From JAICMB01 sp035295125 (GTDB lineage Bacteria > Acidobacteriota > Terriglobia > Bryobacterales > Bryobacteraceae): 64,000 nucleotides of DNA. The notes under the pieces are model-generated. The model did not search any database. It was given only the letters and a program-made list of their open reading frames with translations, and was not told where the DNA came from. The position numbers were made by a program, and so were the translations under genes. This document shows, piece by piece, positions 8,032 through 17,394 of the stretch. Location of the stretch: contig DATGJP010000020.1 of assembly GCA_035295125.1 (NCBI GenBank), forward strand, positions 336,223-400,222, written 5' to 3'. Within the stretch, counting starts at the first letter, position 1. Each line of letters opens with the position of its first letter.

Positions 8032-9782
8032 TCGTCGTACTGTTCGCCGCGGCGGTCTTTCTGGCTTGCGCCATCAGTCCGCCGTCGTTGATGGATGATG
8101 TCGATGCCGTCCAGGCGCAGATTGCCCGCAACATGCTCGAATCGGGCGATTGGGTCACGGCGCATCTGAACGGCGTCGCTTATCTCGAAAAATCTCCGCT
8201 CAAATACTGGTCGATGGCGATTTCGTTCGCTGTTTTCGGAGTGCACGACTGGTCCGCCCGCATTCCGATGGTTCTCTTCACCGTCCTGCTCTGCTGGGTG
8301 ACCGCCCGCATGGGCGCCTGGGCATTTTCCGAGCGGGCGGGCCTCTATGCCGGCATGGGACTCGCCACCTGCATCGGCCTGTTTCTGTTCACACGAATCC
8401 AGATTCCTGATGCCGCGTTAACCCTCGCCGTGGCCCTGGCACTCTGGGCCTTCCTGCGCGCACTCGATGCCGACGAGCATCATCCGAGGTGGTGGGCAGC
8501 GGTGATGGCGGCCAGCATTGCCGTCGGCCTGCTTTTGAAAGGCCTGATCGCTGCGCTCTTTCCGGTTGGAGCCGCCCTCGTCTACCTTGCGCTTACCCAC
8601 CAACTGTTCCGCCGCGAGACATGGAAACGACTGCGGCCGTTCTCGGGAGCCCTGATTATCCTGATCATTGCCGCCCCCTGGCACATCCTTGCCACGCTGC
8701 GAAATCCGCCATACTTTGCGTGGACCCTCGAAAGCGTCCCGGGCCAGTATCACGGCTTTTTCTGGTTCTATTTCATCAACGAACACCTCCTGCGATTCCT
8801 GAACCGGCGCTATCCGCGCGACTACAATACCGTTCCGCGGCTCTACTTCTGGCTGTTTCACTTGATCTGGCTGTATCCCTGGAGCATGTTCTTTCCGGCC
8901 ATCGCCAAGCTGGGATACAAGCCGCTCGACCGCGCCGGGCGGATGCGTCTCCTGGCCCTCTGCTGGGCCGGCTTTGTCCTGGTGTTCTTCACGTTCTCAT
9001 CCACCCAGGAATACTATTCGATGCCGGTCTATCCGGCCTTCATGCTGCTGATCGGTTTCGCGATGGCCGCCGGGAGCCGCTGGTTGTCCATTGGACGCTG
9101 GATTGTGGCGGGGCTTTCGATCGCTTCCATGATCGCTATCGGTTTCATCCTCAGCCAGGTTTGGAACACGCCGGCTCCGGGCGACATCTCGCGGGCTCTG
9201 ACCCAACATCCGGAAGCCTACACGCTTTCGCTGGGCCATATGGGCGACCTGACCCTGCAGTCGTTCGCCTACCTCCGGACGCCGCTGGTTCTGGCGGGTA
9301 TCGCTTTCTTGATCGGAGCGGCCGGAACCCTGCTGTGGCGAGGCGCCAAGGCATACTTTGCCATGGCGGTCATGATGGTCGTGTTCTTCCAGGCCGCCCG
9401 ACTCGCCCTGGTAGTTTTCGACCCCTACCTTTCATCGCGCCCGCTGGCCAACGCATTGATGGCCGCTCCTCCGGGCCAGTTGATCGAAGACAACGCCTAC
9501 TACACATTTTCCTCAGTGTTTTTTTATACCAACCGCCGCGGCCTGCTGCTCAATGGACGCCAGACCAACCTGGAATACGGATCCTACGCGCCAGACGCGC
9601 CCAACGTCTTCATCGACGACCCGCAGTTCGTGGATCTTTGGAAGCAGCCGCAGCGCTATTACCTGCTCATCGAAGGCCCGAACGTGCCTCGCATCGATGC
9701 CCTGGTGGGCAAAGCGGCGCTGCACACCGTCGCCGAGAGCGGTGGCAAATTCCTGTTCACCAATCATGCGGCTTCTGATTGA
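7923..9782 (+). CDS. GT39-family (ArnT/PMT-like) membrane glycosyltransferase
   Basis: A 619-residue polytopic protein with about a dozen hydrophobic segments and the PMT_2 N-terminal signature: a luminal acidic motif (LMDDVDAVQAQIARNMLESG), then YLEKSPLKYW. These enzymes transfer sugars from polyprenyl-phosphate donors to lipid A, proteins or other acceptors on the outer face of the inner membrane. The first ATG lies 109 bases inside asnB; a second at 7959 would cut the overlap to 73. The first membrane segment begins near residue 36 (YQLIVVLFAAAVFLACA), so either start keeps the fold. It overlaps the next glycosyltransferase by 17 bases. Confidence 0.85.
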   Translation: MGPANAVPLDPPMGHSNHAGAGGQAGIDRRCRHYQLIVVLFAAAVFLACAISPPSLMDDVDAVQAQIARNMLESGDWVTAHLNGVAYLEKSPLKYWSMAISFAVFGVHDWSARIPMVLFTVLLCWVTARMGAWAFSERAGLYAGMGLATCIGLFLFTRIQIPDAALTLAVALALWAFLRALDADEHHPRWWAAVMAASIAVGLLLKGLIAALFPVGAALVYLALTHQLFRRETWKRLRPFSGALIILIIAAPWHILATLRNPPYFAWTLESVPGQYHGFFWFYFINEHLLRFLNRRYPRDYNTVPRLYFWLFHLIWLYPWSMFFPAIAKLGYKPLDRAGRMRLLALCWAGFVLVFFTFSSTQEYYSMPVYPAFMLLIGFAMAAGSRWLSIGRWIVAGLSIASMIAIGFILSQVWNTPAPGDISRALTQHPEAYTLSLGHMGDLTLQSFAYLRTPLVLAGIAFLIGAAGTLLWRGAKAYFAMAVMMVVFFQAARLALVVFDPYLSSRPLANALMAAPPGQLIEDNAYYTFSSVFFYTNRRGLLLNGRQTNLEYGSYAPDAPNVFIDDPQFVDLWKQPQRYYLLIEGPNVPRIDALVGKAALHTVAESGGKFLFTNHAASD

Positions 9783-10848
9783 TGCCACTTCCCTGCTTCT
9801 GAGAAGCGCGGGCGTCAAGAGCTATACCTATCACTGGATGCGTGCGATGCGCGAGATCGCGGGTCCGGACGAGATCCTCGGGTTCCCGTACGTTGGCGCA
9901 TTCGGAGGCCTGATGCATGAAGGCTCCATGCTCTCCAGAGCCGCCACGATCCCACGGCTGGCGCTGCTCTACGCGGTAAACTTTCCCGGAAATCCGATGC
10001 TGGAATGGATCGCGCGGCGAGCCGACATTTTCCACGTGTCAAACCAGCTTCGCCGCAATATTCCGAAACGTACTCGGGTCACCGCGACCGTCCACGACCT
10101 GACCTGCTGGACCATGCCGGAACTCCATACCCCCGCCAACGTTCTTGCCGACAAGGCGTTCGCGGAGCACACGTTGAAGCGCGCCGACGGGCTGATCGCC
10201 GTCTCTGAGAATACGCGCCAGGATGCGATACGCATGCTCGGAATCAACGAAGCAAAAATCCGGACCATCCATTCGGGAGTCCCGGACGAGTATTTCGACG
10301 CGAAGCCGATCCCCCGCGCAAGGCCGTACGTGCTCTTTGTGGGCACCATCGAGCCCCGCAAGAATATTCCCATGCTGCTCGACGCCTGGGAGCACATGCG
10401 CTACCGCAGGGAGTACGATCTGGTGATTGCCGGCGCCACGGGATGGGGATCGGAAGCGACGCTGGCCCGTCTTCGGGCCGGTGTCCACAATGTTCACCAT
10501 ATCGGCTATATCAGGGAGAAGGACCTGCCGGGCCTTACTGCCGGCGCGACGGCTTTTATCTATCCGTCACTGTATGAAGGCTTCGGCTTCCCGGTCGCGC
10601 AGGCTATGGCGGCCGGGGTCCCGGTGATCACCTCGAACAACTCGTGCCTGCCGGAGGTCGCAGGAGACGGCGCGCTCTATGTCGAGCCGAAAAGTCCGTC
10701 GTCGATATACCTGGCGCTGGAGAAACTGCTCGAATCGGCGGAATTACGCGCGCAAATTGCGGCGCGAGGACGGCGCCAGGCGGAAAAATACCGCTGGCGC
10801 CGCTGCGCCGAACAGAGCCTGCAGTGGTTTAGAGACCTGATCCGCTAA
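9766..10848 (+). CDS. GT4-type glycosyltransferase (GT-B fold)
   Basis: A 360-residue GT-B enzyme. The start at 9766 (MRLLIDATSLL) is chosen because translation upstream of it in this frame has no protein character. The N-terminal domain has the typical VHDLTCWTMPE segment. The C-terminal donor domain shows YVLFVGTIEPRKNIPMLLDA and the E-x7-E motif in PSLYEGFGFPVAQAMAAGVPV followed by TSNNSCLPEV. Relatives use nucleotide-sugar donors such as GDP-mannose in O-antigen or exopolysaccharide synthesis. It is the third gene of the asnB-GT39-GT4 set and ends convergently, overlapping the next leftward gene by 20 bases. Confidence 0.92.
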   Translation: MRLLIDATSLLLRSAGVKSYTYHWMRAMREIAGPDEILGFPYVGAFGGLMHEGSMLSRAATIPRLALLYAVNFPGNPMLEWIARRADIFHVSNQLRRNIPKRTRVTATVHDLTCWTMPELHTPANVLADKAFAEHTLKRADGLIAVSENTRQDAIRMLGINEAKIRTIHSGVPDEYFDAKPIPRARPYVLFVGTIEPRKNIPMLLDAWEHMRYRREYDLVIAGATGWGSEATLARLRAGVHNVHHIGYIREKDLPGLTAGATAFIYPSLYEGFGFPVAQAMAAGVPVITSNNSCLPEVAGDGALYVEPKSPSSIYLALEKLLESAELRAQIAARGRRQAEKYRWRRCAEQSLQWFRDLIR

Positions 10849-11599
10849 CCGCGAACTCGTAGCAAACCCGCAGCCACCCGCCTTCGGTTGGCTGTCCGCA
10901 GAGGGCGTACGCACCGGGAGAAAGCGGCGATTGCGGACGGACAGAAACCGATTCGGAACTGGCCTGCGTAATCGTGATGGGATGCAGATCGCGCGAATCG
11001 AACACGTTGTCGCTGAAGTAATCGCCGCCGAACCCATTGCGCGACCTTACGCGGAACTGCCGGGAATCGCCCGAGCGGCCGACGCTCACCAGTTGCCACG
11101 CGTTATCGGCTCCGAAACCCTGCAGGACAATCGTCGGGGTGGTGTCGGAGATCTGTGCCGGCAAGGCAGCCGCGGCCACCGCTACGTTGACCACGTGATG
11201 TTGAAACACGCTAAACCGCGCCATGAAAGGCGGCATGAACGTGAAACTGCGGAGAGGCGTTTCGTTGTTGCCGGCCCGGTAGAACGCACCGCGTGGCCGC
11301 GGAACCTCCATACCCGGATCGACATCGTTGCGCGCCCAGAGGACCGTGTTCAGCACCCGTTCGGAGGCGCCCGCCTGTCCCAGCGCGACTAGCGCCGCGG
11401 CGGAGGTGTCGAAGTGCGCCGTGCCGCGCCGCGCTTCCACCTCGATGGTCGTAATGATGGTGCTCTCCGGCAGCCTGGCGTTCAGCATGGAAAGGACGTC
11501 GGAATTTGCGAATCCCGCAGGTGCGTTTTGCGCTACTGCGGCCGGCAAAAGAGCCACGGCGCAGAGTCCGGCGAGCAGGAAAAATCTTGTGTACCGCAT
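10829..11599 (-). CDS. Secreted protein with acidobacterial NDV/FDTS-type repeat
   Basis: A 256-residue protein starting with a clear signal peptide (MRYTRFFLLAGLCAVALLPAAVAQ). The first 60 mature residues contain FANSDVLSMLNARLPESTII, then FDTSAAALVALGQAGASERV. This is the short helical repeat often seen in secreted proteins of Acidobacteriota; its function is unknown. The rest is beta-rich without a recognisable domain; two Cys near the C terminus (YALCGQP, LRVCYEF) could form a disulfide. The ATG at 11599 has AGGAGG about 7 bases upstream. The gene converges on the GT4 gene, and a pair of palindromic elements lies upstream. Confidence 0.75.
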   Translation of the reverse strand: MRYTRFFLLAGLCAVALLPAAVAQNAPAGFANSDVLSMLNARLPESTIITTIEVEARRGTAHFDTSAAALVALGQAGASERVLNTVLWARNDVDPGMEVPRPRGAFYRAGNNETPLRSFTFMPPFMARFSVFQHHVVNVAVAAAALPAQISDTTPTIVLQGFGADNAWQLVSVGRSGDSRQFRVRSRNGFGGDYFSDNVFDSRDLHPITITQASSESVSVRPQSPLSPGAYALCGQPTEGGWLRVCYEFAVSGSGL

Positions 11600-11660
11600 G
11601 GAAATCCTCCTGAATGGGACGCTCGTTCGAGTGCGATTGTAGCAAATAAGAAGAATTCCC

Positions 11661-11695
11661 TAGTACTAGTACTAGAGCATTTAGTACTAGTACTA
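11661..11695. promoter_or_regulatory. Tandem TAGTACTAGTACTA palindromes
   Basis: TAGTACTAGTACTA occurs at 11661-11674 and again, identical, at 11682-11695, separated by GAGCATT. Each unit is self-complementary. The second copy includes the stop codon of the methyltransferase gene. The array lies 61 bases upstream of the small secreted protein's start, the position of an operator; the cognate regulator is unknown. Confidence 0.5.
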
Positions 11696-13459
11696 AGTGA
11701 TTTCAGCCCACGTTTCGACAAAAGCATTCTGGGGCGGTTCGTCGAACCACATCACCCATTCCTGGACCAAAGTGACCCGAAAAAGGTACCGGCCCGGAGT
11801 CGCCGGAGCGCTGAGCTGCATCTCGACGTCCTCAGTGGAACCGGCCTTCAGCGTGGGAATTACGGACCGGATTCCGTCATAAGCAACAACTTGCCGCTCC
11901 TCGGAATAGCAGTGATACGAAAGATGAACGGGGTGTGGAGGACGGCTTTTCAGATCCACGGCGCTATTATTCGTCAGCCGCACGCGGGCTTGAAAGCGCG
12001 AATTCCTGCGAACCGCGCCGGGCATCTCCAGCAATTCGATACGGACGTCGATCGGCGGGGTAACCCGCGGCATGGCGAGCCGCTCCCGCAGCCAGCCCGC
12101 ACTGATCGGCGCGTGCGATGCAACGGCGAACAAATCTCCGGCAGACCGCATTTCGGCGATCGAAAACCGGCGTTCCAGATTCTCGAATGGATTCGCCAGA
12201 TCATGAGCGGCGAACCATAGCACGACGTGAGGGAAATGCTCTCGGAGCTGCCGTCGCAGCACGCGTGGCGACTGCTCGTTAATATGCATGAGCTGCTCGT
12301 AGCGCGAGCGAGGTTCGAGAGGCAGGTATGCGTCGATTTTGCGAGCCTCCCGCCGGCGCCGCCGATACTCATATTCGTAGTACCAAACGTTGGGAAATGT
12401 GTGGAGCACGAACAAACCTTGCGGTGAAAGGTGCGCCGCCAGGCGTGCATACAGGCGGTCCAATTCCCCCGCCGTGAGGTGCTCGATAAGATCCGAGGCA
12501 ATCATCACGTCATACTGCCCAGAAAGTTTGGCATCGTTCACATCGGCAGCGTGAAAATGAACTGCCGGGGCGGCCGCTCGTGCGAGTTCAATCGCCGCTT
12601 CTGAATAGTCAACCGCAGTAACGTCGTGTCCCAGGCGCAACAGGTGGGCACTCAACTCACCGCGGCCGCATCCCAGATCGAGTGCAAGACCGATGGGCGA
12701 GAGTTCCGCGAGATCGGCCACCGTTCGAAGCCTCCAATCGCTGAGGCTGAGCCCCTTGTCACGCTTGTACGCCTCGAACCCGCCGCAATCCTGGAGATAG
12801 TAGGAGGCCGTGTAAGCAGACCGGATCTCCCCGCTGTTCGACACGCGTGAGGGCGCCTCGGCGGCCGGAAGCAGCGTAATCAGCAACTCGCCTGCGTAGC
12901 CAGGCAGGATCAGGCAGCTCTCGATGGCGGCGCGATAGCAATACAGGAAATCAGAGACGTGCAGGAAGTTATTGCGCGTCCAGAAAAACCCGTCGACCAA
13001 AATGTGGCGCGTCTGTCGCAAGGCTTTTCGCAGGTCGCCAATCGTCCCGTTCTCGTCCTGTTGCCCATCGACATGGATCAAATCGTAGGGGCCGCCGGGG
13101 AATTCCTGAAGCTGCTGCGAGTCGGCTACAAGGAAATTGGCTTTACGCCCGGTGGTGATCCGGCGCGCCCACTCGACCGCGCCCGCAACGCCACCAAATG
13201 TCTCCGAATCGTTGTCGATGCCCAGGTATTCGGCGTCGGGACAGGCATCGAGGAACGCGGCGGCGGAATAGCCAAACCGCACTCCGATCTCGAGGATCCG
13301 TTTCGGCTGCAAGGCGCGCGCGATGGCCCACTTCATGCGGTAGTAGGGAAGCCACTCGCTAAAGAGGTGTTTCGACGGATCCGCGGGGTTGGCCGAAGTG
13401 CGGAAGTCGTAGCCCGTTGCCGACGCCAACTCCAGGATCTTGGCCGGGTCGAGCGTCAT
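11693..13459 (-). CDS. Double SAM-methyltransferase with C-terminal Ig-like domain
   Basis: A 588-residue soluble protein with two class-I methyltransferase domains in series. The first has SAM motif I ILEIGVRFGYSA (about 55-66) and the acidic LGIDND; the second has ALDLGCGRGELSA (about 259-271), a VDYS acidic strand and DVMIASDLIEHL. Residues from about 470 form a beta-rich tail (ARVRLTNNSAVDL, then VHLSYHCYSEE) like the sugar-binding sandwich at the C terminus of Wzt-type O-antigen ATPases. This suggests a glycan-modifying enzyme whose tail may bind the polymer; that reading is inference. Its ATG overlaps the S9 peptidase stop as ATGA. Confidence 0.82.
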   Translation of the reverse strand: MTLDPAKILELASATGYDFRTSANPADPSKHLFSEWLPYYRMKWAIARALQPKRILEIGVRFGYSAAAFLDACPDAEYLGIDNDSETFGGVAGAVEWARRITTGRKANFLVADSQQLQEFPGGPYDLIHVDGQQDENGTIGDLRKALRQTRHILVDGFFWTRNNFLHVSDFLYCYRAAIESCLILPGYAGELLITLLPAAEAPSRVSNSGEIRSAYTASYYLQDCGGFEAYKRDKGLSLSDWRLRTVADLAELSPIGLALDLGCGRGELSAHLLRLGHDVTAVDYSEAAIELARAAAPAVHFHAADVNDAKLSGQYDVMIASDLIEHLTAGELDRLYARLAAHLSPQGLFVLHTFPNVWYYEYEYRRRRREARKIDAYLPLEPRSRYEQLMHINEQSPRVLRRQLREHFPHVVLWFAAHDLANPFENLERRFSIAEMRSAGDLFAVASHAPISAGWLRERLAMPRVTPPIDVRIELLEMPGAVRRNSRFQARVRLTNNSAVDLKSRPPHPVHLSYHCYSEERQVVAYDGIRSVIPTLKAGSTEDVEMQLSAPATPGRYLFRVTLVQEWVMWFDEPPQNAFVETWAEIT

Positions 13460-15321
13460 TTACTAAACGGCAACCAGTCTTCTTCCGCAGTCGGCGGTTC
13501 CGCTCGGCCGCCCAGGTATTTCGCGAGAAAATCCTCGGTAGCAGCCCAGAAGCGCATGCTGTTTTCGGGGCGGGCGAAGCCGTGTCCTTCGTCTGGAAAG
13601 ACGATGTACTCCACCGGTTTGCCGCGCTCCCGCATCGCGTGAACGATCTGGTCGCTCTCCGCCTGCTTCACGCGCGGATCGTTGGCGCCCTGCCCAATGA
13701 GCAGCGGAACCTTAATCTGGTCCGCTTTGAAGAGCGGCGATCGTTCCCTCAGGAATTCCTGTTCCGTGTCGAGATTGCCGACCCGTTTATCCATCATGGC
13801 CTTCATGGGCACCCAGTACGGCGGAATCGTGCTCAGCAACGTCATCAGGTTCGAGGGGCCAACGATGTCCACGCCACAGGTAAACTCGTCGGGTGTGAAT
13901 GCCAGCGCCGCGAGAACCGCATAGCCACCGTAACTGCCGCCCATGATCCCAAACCGGCTGGGATCGGAATAGCCCTGCTCGATCGCCCAGCGCTTGGCGT
14001 CAATCAGGTCGTCGTGCATCTTCGCGCCCCATTCTTTATCGCCGGCATTGAGATGCGCTTTGCCATAACCGGTAGAACCGCGGAAATTCACCTGCAGCAC
14101 CGCATAGCCGCGATTAGCGAGCATCTGGACGAGGGCGCTGTAACCCCAAACATCCCGCGTCCAGGGGCCGCCATGTACCAGCAGCACGGTCGGGGCGTTC
14201 TTTTCGACGCCCACCGGCATGGTCAGATATCCCCAGATGGGGCGGCCATCGCGCGCGGTATAGCGGATGGTCTGCATTTTGGCGAGCGGATACTTGGCCA
14301 GCTCCGGATAAGAGGCGAACAGGAATTCCAGGCGTTTTTCGTCGCGATAATAGATGTGAAAGTCCGGCGAGGCATCGTCCGCGGCGAACGCAATCACCCA
14401 GATCCTGTCGTCGAGACTGCGGCTGACGACGTGGAAGTCGTCGCCGTGCGACTGCATCAGGAACATGAAATCGGGGCGGATCGCTTCGTCGAGAATCTGC
14501 CATTCCGTCTTGGCGCGGACGAAGGAAACAGCTTGTAGGTGCCGCTGCTTCGGATGGATAATTGCGCCGCTGACGTCGTACTCCGGGTCGCCTGCCACCA
14601 CACTGGCGGCCCCGGATTCCATGTCGACCTCCAGCAGTCGCGAGGCGTTGGCATCGACGCTGGAAATGAGTAACAGGCGGCGATTGTCCGGCGAGAAGCC
14701 GGCGACGCCACCAGGATTCTCGTCAGGACCCCAGCGCTGAAACGGCCGCCATGCAGAGTCGGCATCGGACCGGATGCGAATCTCCTGCCAGCCGCCCGGC
14801 AATATGGCTTCGGCGGCGCGAATCTGCAAGGCGTTGTCGGCTGTCCAACCCGAGACGTCGCCAGGATTTTCAGTGTCCGACTCTCCTTCACCCTTGTCGA
14901 AGTGCAGGCGATAAACATCGAACAACTCCGGGTTGCGATGATTCATGCCGATCAGCATTTCGTCGGGTTGTAAAGGGTCGACGGCGATGATCTCCGCGCG
15001 AACGTTCTCGAAAGGCGTCAGGTCCTTCGCGGCGCGCGTTTCGATATGAACCTGGTGGACATGGAAATTCTCGTTGCCGCCGACATCCTGGCGGTAGAGA
15101 ATGTGCTGGCTGTCCGGCTGCCAGAAGTAGGAATGAATGCCGCGCTGGCGGTCGTGCGTAACGGGATGGTCGTCGTTTTTGCCGAGCGTTCGAACCCAGA
15201 CATTCAGAACACCCTCGTCGGGGGCCAGGTACGCCAGCATTTTTCCATCGCGCGAAACTCGCGCGGATGCTTTCTCAGGATTGCCGAACAGAACGCGACG
15301 TGGGATCAGTGGAGCGGTCAT
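13456..15321 (-). CDS. S9-family prolyl-oligopeptidase-like serine peptidase
   Basis: A 621-residue protein with an N-terminal TolB/WD-like propeller and a C-terminal alpha/beta-hydrolase domain, the acylaminoacyl-peptidase/DPP-IV layout. The nucleophile elbow is GGSYGGYA with Ser 463; the acid is in GQGANDPRVKQAESD and the His in PDEGHGFARPENS. No signal peptide is visible, so it should be cytosolic. It starts by an ATGA overlap with the ABC ATPase gene and ends by an ATGA overlap with the methyltransferase gene, which places it firmly in the transporter operon and suggests a role in processing an exported or imported peptide; the substrate is unknown. Confidence 0.9.
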   Translation of the reverse strand: MTAPLIPRRVLFGNPEKASARVSRDGKMLAYLAPDEGVLNVWVRTLGKNDDHPVTHDRQRGIHSYFWQPDSQHILYRQDVGGNENFHVHQVHIETRAAKDLTPFENVRAEIIAVDPLQPDEMLIGMNHRNPELFDVYRLHFDKGEGESDTENPGDVSGWTADNALQIRAAEAILPGGWQEIRIRSDADSAWRPFQRWGPDENPGGVAGFSPDNRRLLLISSVDANASRLLEVDMESGAASVVAGDPEYDVSGAIIHPKQRHLQAVSFVRAKTEWQILDEAIRPDFMFLMQSHGDDFHVVSRSLDDRIWVIAFAADDASPDFHIYYRDEKRLEFLFASYPELAKYPLAKMQTIRYTARDGRPIWGYLTMPVGVEKNAPTVLLVHGGPWTRDVWGYSALVQMLANRGYAVLQVNFRGSTGYGKAHLNAGDKEWGAKMHDDLIDAKRWAIEQGYSDPSRFGIMGGSYGGYAVLAALAFTPDEFTCGVDIVGPSNLMTLLSTIPPYWVPMKAMMDKRVGNLDTEQEFLRERSPLFKADQIKVPLLIGQGANDPRVKQAESDQIVHAMRERGKPVEYIVFPDEGHGFARPENSMRFWAATEDFLAKYLGGRAEPPTAEEDWLPFSK

Positions 15322-16049
15322 TGAGGATTCGCGGCTGGAACTCCGTGAACCCAGTCTAGCGGAACTTGTCCTTCCGGCAAGAGCTCACCTTTCTCCAAGT
15401 GCCGGATCTTGCCCGCGAAGCTGGCGGCGTGCGGATCGTGCGTCACCATGATAATGGTCTTGCCGTATTCCTTATTCAGACGCGACAAGAGCGTCAGGAC
15501 TTCGGTAGCGGATGTCGCGTCCAGGTTGCCGGTGGGCTCGTCGGCAAGAATAAGATCGGGGTCGGTCACAATCGCGCGAGCAATGGCCACGCGCTGCTCC
15601 TGGCCGCCCGAAAGCTGGCGAGGCAGGTGACCCATGCGGTCTTCCAGTCCGACCAGTTTCAACGCCGTACGGGCGTGCTCGATCCGTTCTTTCTTCTTCA
15701 GGTTCGTCAGCTTCAACGGAAGCTCGACGTTTTCGAGCGCGCTCAGGACGGGGATCAGGTTGAAGGATTGGAAAATGAAGCCGACGTGCTCATTCCGCCA
15801 ATGCGCTATGGCGCGATCGCTCAACGCCCGCAGGTCCTGTCCAAGGACCAGAATCTCACCATCGGACGGGCGGTCCATGGCGGCGATCAGGTGCAAGAGC
15901 GTCGACTTGCCCGAGCCGGACGGCCCCATCAGGGCCACAAAATCACCGCGCTCGATCGCAATACTCACATCCTTAAGTGCGACAACATGAAACTCGTCGC
16001 GCACGAATTCTTTCGATAGATCCTTGGTCTGAATGACTACTTCAGCCAT
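15318..16049 (-). CDS. ABC transporter ATPase, LolD/MacB/DevA type
   Basis: A 243-residue ATP-binding subunit with Walker A GPSGSGKST, Q-loop FIFQSFNLIP, signature LSGGQEQRVAIARA, Walker B LILADEPTGNLD and the H-loop MVTHD. LolD/MacB-type ATPases power FtsX-like permeases in lipoprotein release or mechanotransmission, not classic solute transport. It lies 4 bases downstream of the HlyD adaptor gene and upstream of the S9 peptidase, and probably serves the two FtsX permeases encoded at 17.8-20.1 kb. Confidence 0.95.
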   Translation of the reverse strand: MAEVVIQTKDLSKEFVRDEFHVVALKDVSIAIERGDFVALMGPSGSGKSTLLHLIAAMDRPSDGEILVLGQDLRALSDRAIAHWRNEHVGFIFQSFNLIPVLSALENVELPLKLTNLKKKERIEHARTALKLVGLEDRMGHLPRQLSGGQEQRVAIARAIVTDPDLILADEPTGNLDATSATEVLTLLSRLNKEYGKTIIMVTHDPHAASFAGKIRHLEKGELLPEGQVPLDWVHGVPAANPQ

Positions 16050-16053
16050 ATTC

Positions 16054-17394
16054 TCACCCCTGTTTTGTCCGCACTTTCTGTCCGTCTTTCAGATCGGCGG
16101 GCGGATTGAGGATGACGTCCTCGCCGCCGATGAGTCCCGACTCCACCTGTACTCCCTGCGCCGTGGTCCCCGATACCGTCACCTTCCGCCGGCTGGCTTT
16201 GCCGTTCAGAATCACGAACACCGTGTCGTCTTTGACAGCCGCGGCGGGCACAAGTACGATCGGCTTGGCCGGCCTGGCGGAGGTGGACTCCGTCTTTGCA
16301 GAATAGAACGCGACGCTGGCATTCATCTCCGGCCTCAGGTAATCGTCCGGTTCCTCGATCCTGACCTTCACCTGAACGGTGGCCTTCTGCCGGTTGGCTT
16401 CGGGCGAAATTTCCTCGATATGGCCCTTGTACTTACGGTCCGGATAGGCATCAGTGGTCACGATGCCATCCTGCCGTGGACCAAGCTTGGCGAAGTCGTT
16501 CTGATTGATATCCAGCTCTACCTGGAGGTCCTTGAGGTTGGCAAGCGACACCACGTAGCCTTTTGCGCCTTTGTCGCCGACGAAGCCAGTGGTTACGAAT
16601 TCGCCTTTCTCGACGTTGCGTTCGAGAATCGTGCCGGCGATCGGCGCGCGGATGATGGTATTGTCGAGCTGCGTCTGGGAATAGGCGAGTCCGCCCCGGG
16701 CCTGTTCAATCTGCGCTCGCAGCGCATCGATCTCTTCCTGGCGCGGTCCTAGCTTCACGAGCTGGTAGGTGCGGTCCATAGAATTGACCGCGGCGGCTTG
16801 CGAGTCGTACTTGGCCTGCGCGTCGTCGAGCGCCTGCTGCGACATTACTTTGTCGTGAACCAGGGTCTTCGTACGGTTGAGCGTGACCTCCGCATTCACG
16901 AGATTGGCTTTGGACTGCTCGAGATCGGCTTTTGCTTTCGCGATCTCTTCAGGACGCGAGCCGTGTTCCGCTTCAGCGAGCTTAGCTTGGAGGTTCGCCA
17001 GCGCGCCTTTCGCCTGCAGGACCTGGGCTTGATATTCGTCGTCTTCCAGCCGAACAAGGACCTGGTTCTGTTGAACGTGATCGCCTTTTTCAACCCCGAT
17101 CCAGGCAACTTTGCCGATCACCTTGGACGCTACCTCAATTTTGTGGGCGGCAATGATGTAGCCGGTCGCATTCAGAATTACAGCGCCTCCCTCGGCGGCG
17201 GCGTTGTCGAGCAGGTGCGCGCGGCCCACTTCGACTTCGGTAGCGCTGTTGAATTTGGCGTTTACGAAACGTGCGGCGCCCAGCAGCACAAAAATAGTAA
17301 TGCCGATGAGGATCCAACGAACCGCCCAGGGCGAGGGTTCGTCACGCCGCCGTTTCGAACGGTCGATGCGGAGGTTCTTTAGCTCCTGTTCCAT
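16054..17394 (-). CDS. HlyD/DevB-type periplasmic adaptor of ABC efflux system
   Basis: A 446-residue membrane-fusion protein. One N-terminal membrane helix (about 26-43, WILIGITIFVLLGAARFV) anchors it, followed by a lipoyl half (VASKVIGKVAWIGVEKGDHV), a long coiled-coil hairpin (about 125-245), the second lipoyl half (TIIRAPIAGTILERNVEKGE) and beta-barrel and membrane-proximal domains. Such adaptors connect FtsX/MacB permeases to a TolC-like channel. It is separated from the permease genes upstream by a 387-base repeat-rich gap but has the same direction and is followed 4 bases later by the ATPase. Confidence 0.93.
   Translation of the reverse strand: MEQELKNLRIDRSKRRRDEPSPWAVRWILIGITIFVLLGAARFVNAKFNSATEVEVGRAHLLDNAAAEGGAVILNATGYIIAAHKIEVASKVIGKVAWIGVEKGDHVQQNQVLVRLEDDEYQAQVLQAKGALANLQAKLAEAEHGSRPEEIAKAKADLEQSKANLVNAEVTLNRTKTLVHDKVMSQQALDDAQAKYDSQAAAVNSMDRTYQLVKLGPRQEEIDALRAQIEQARGGLAYSQTQLDNTIIRAPIAGTILERNVEKGEFVTTGFVGDKGAKGYVVSLANLKDLQVELDINQNDFAKLGPRQDGIVTTDAYPDRKYKGHIEEISPEANRQKATVQVKVRIEEPDDYLRPEMNASVAFYSAKTESTSARPAKPIVLVPAAAVKDDTVFVILNGKASRRKVTVSGTTAQGVQVESGLIGGEDVILNPPADLKDGQKVRTKQG

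Noticed and set aside
8489..9778. A 429-codon frame overlapping the GT39 gene on the same strand
   Set aside because: Out-of-frame shadow; the GT39 frame has the family motif and membrane segments, this one only Arg/Pro-rich sequence.
11661..11695. The tandem TAGTACTAGTACTA units as a CRISPR or toxin-related array
   Set aside because: Only two units with a 7-base spacer and no cas genes; an operator is more sensible.
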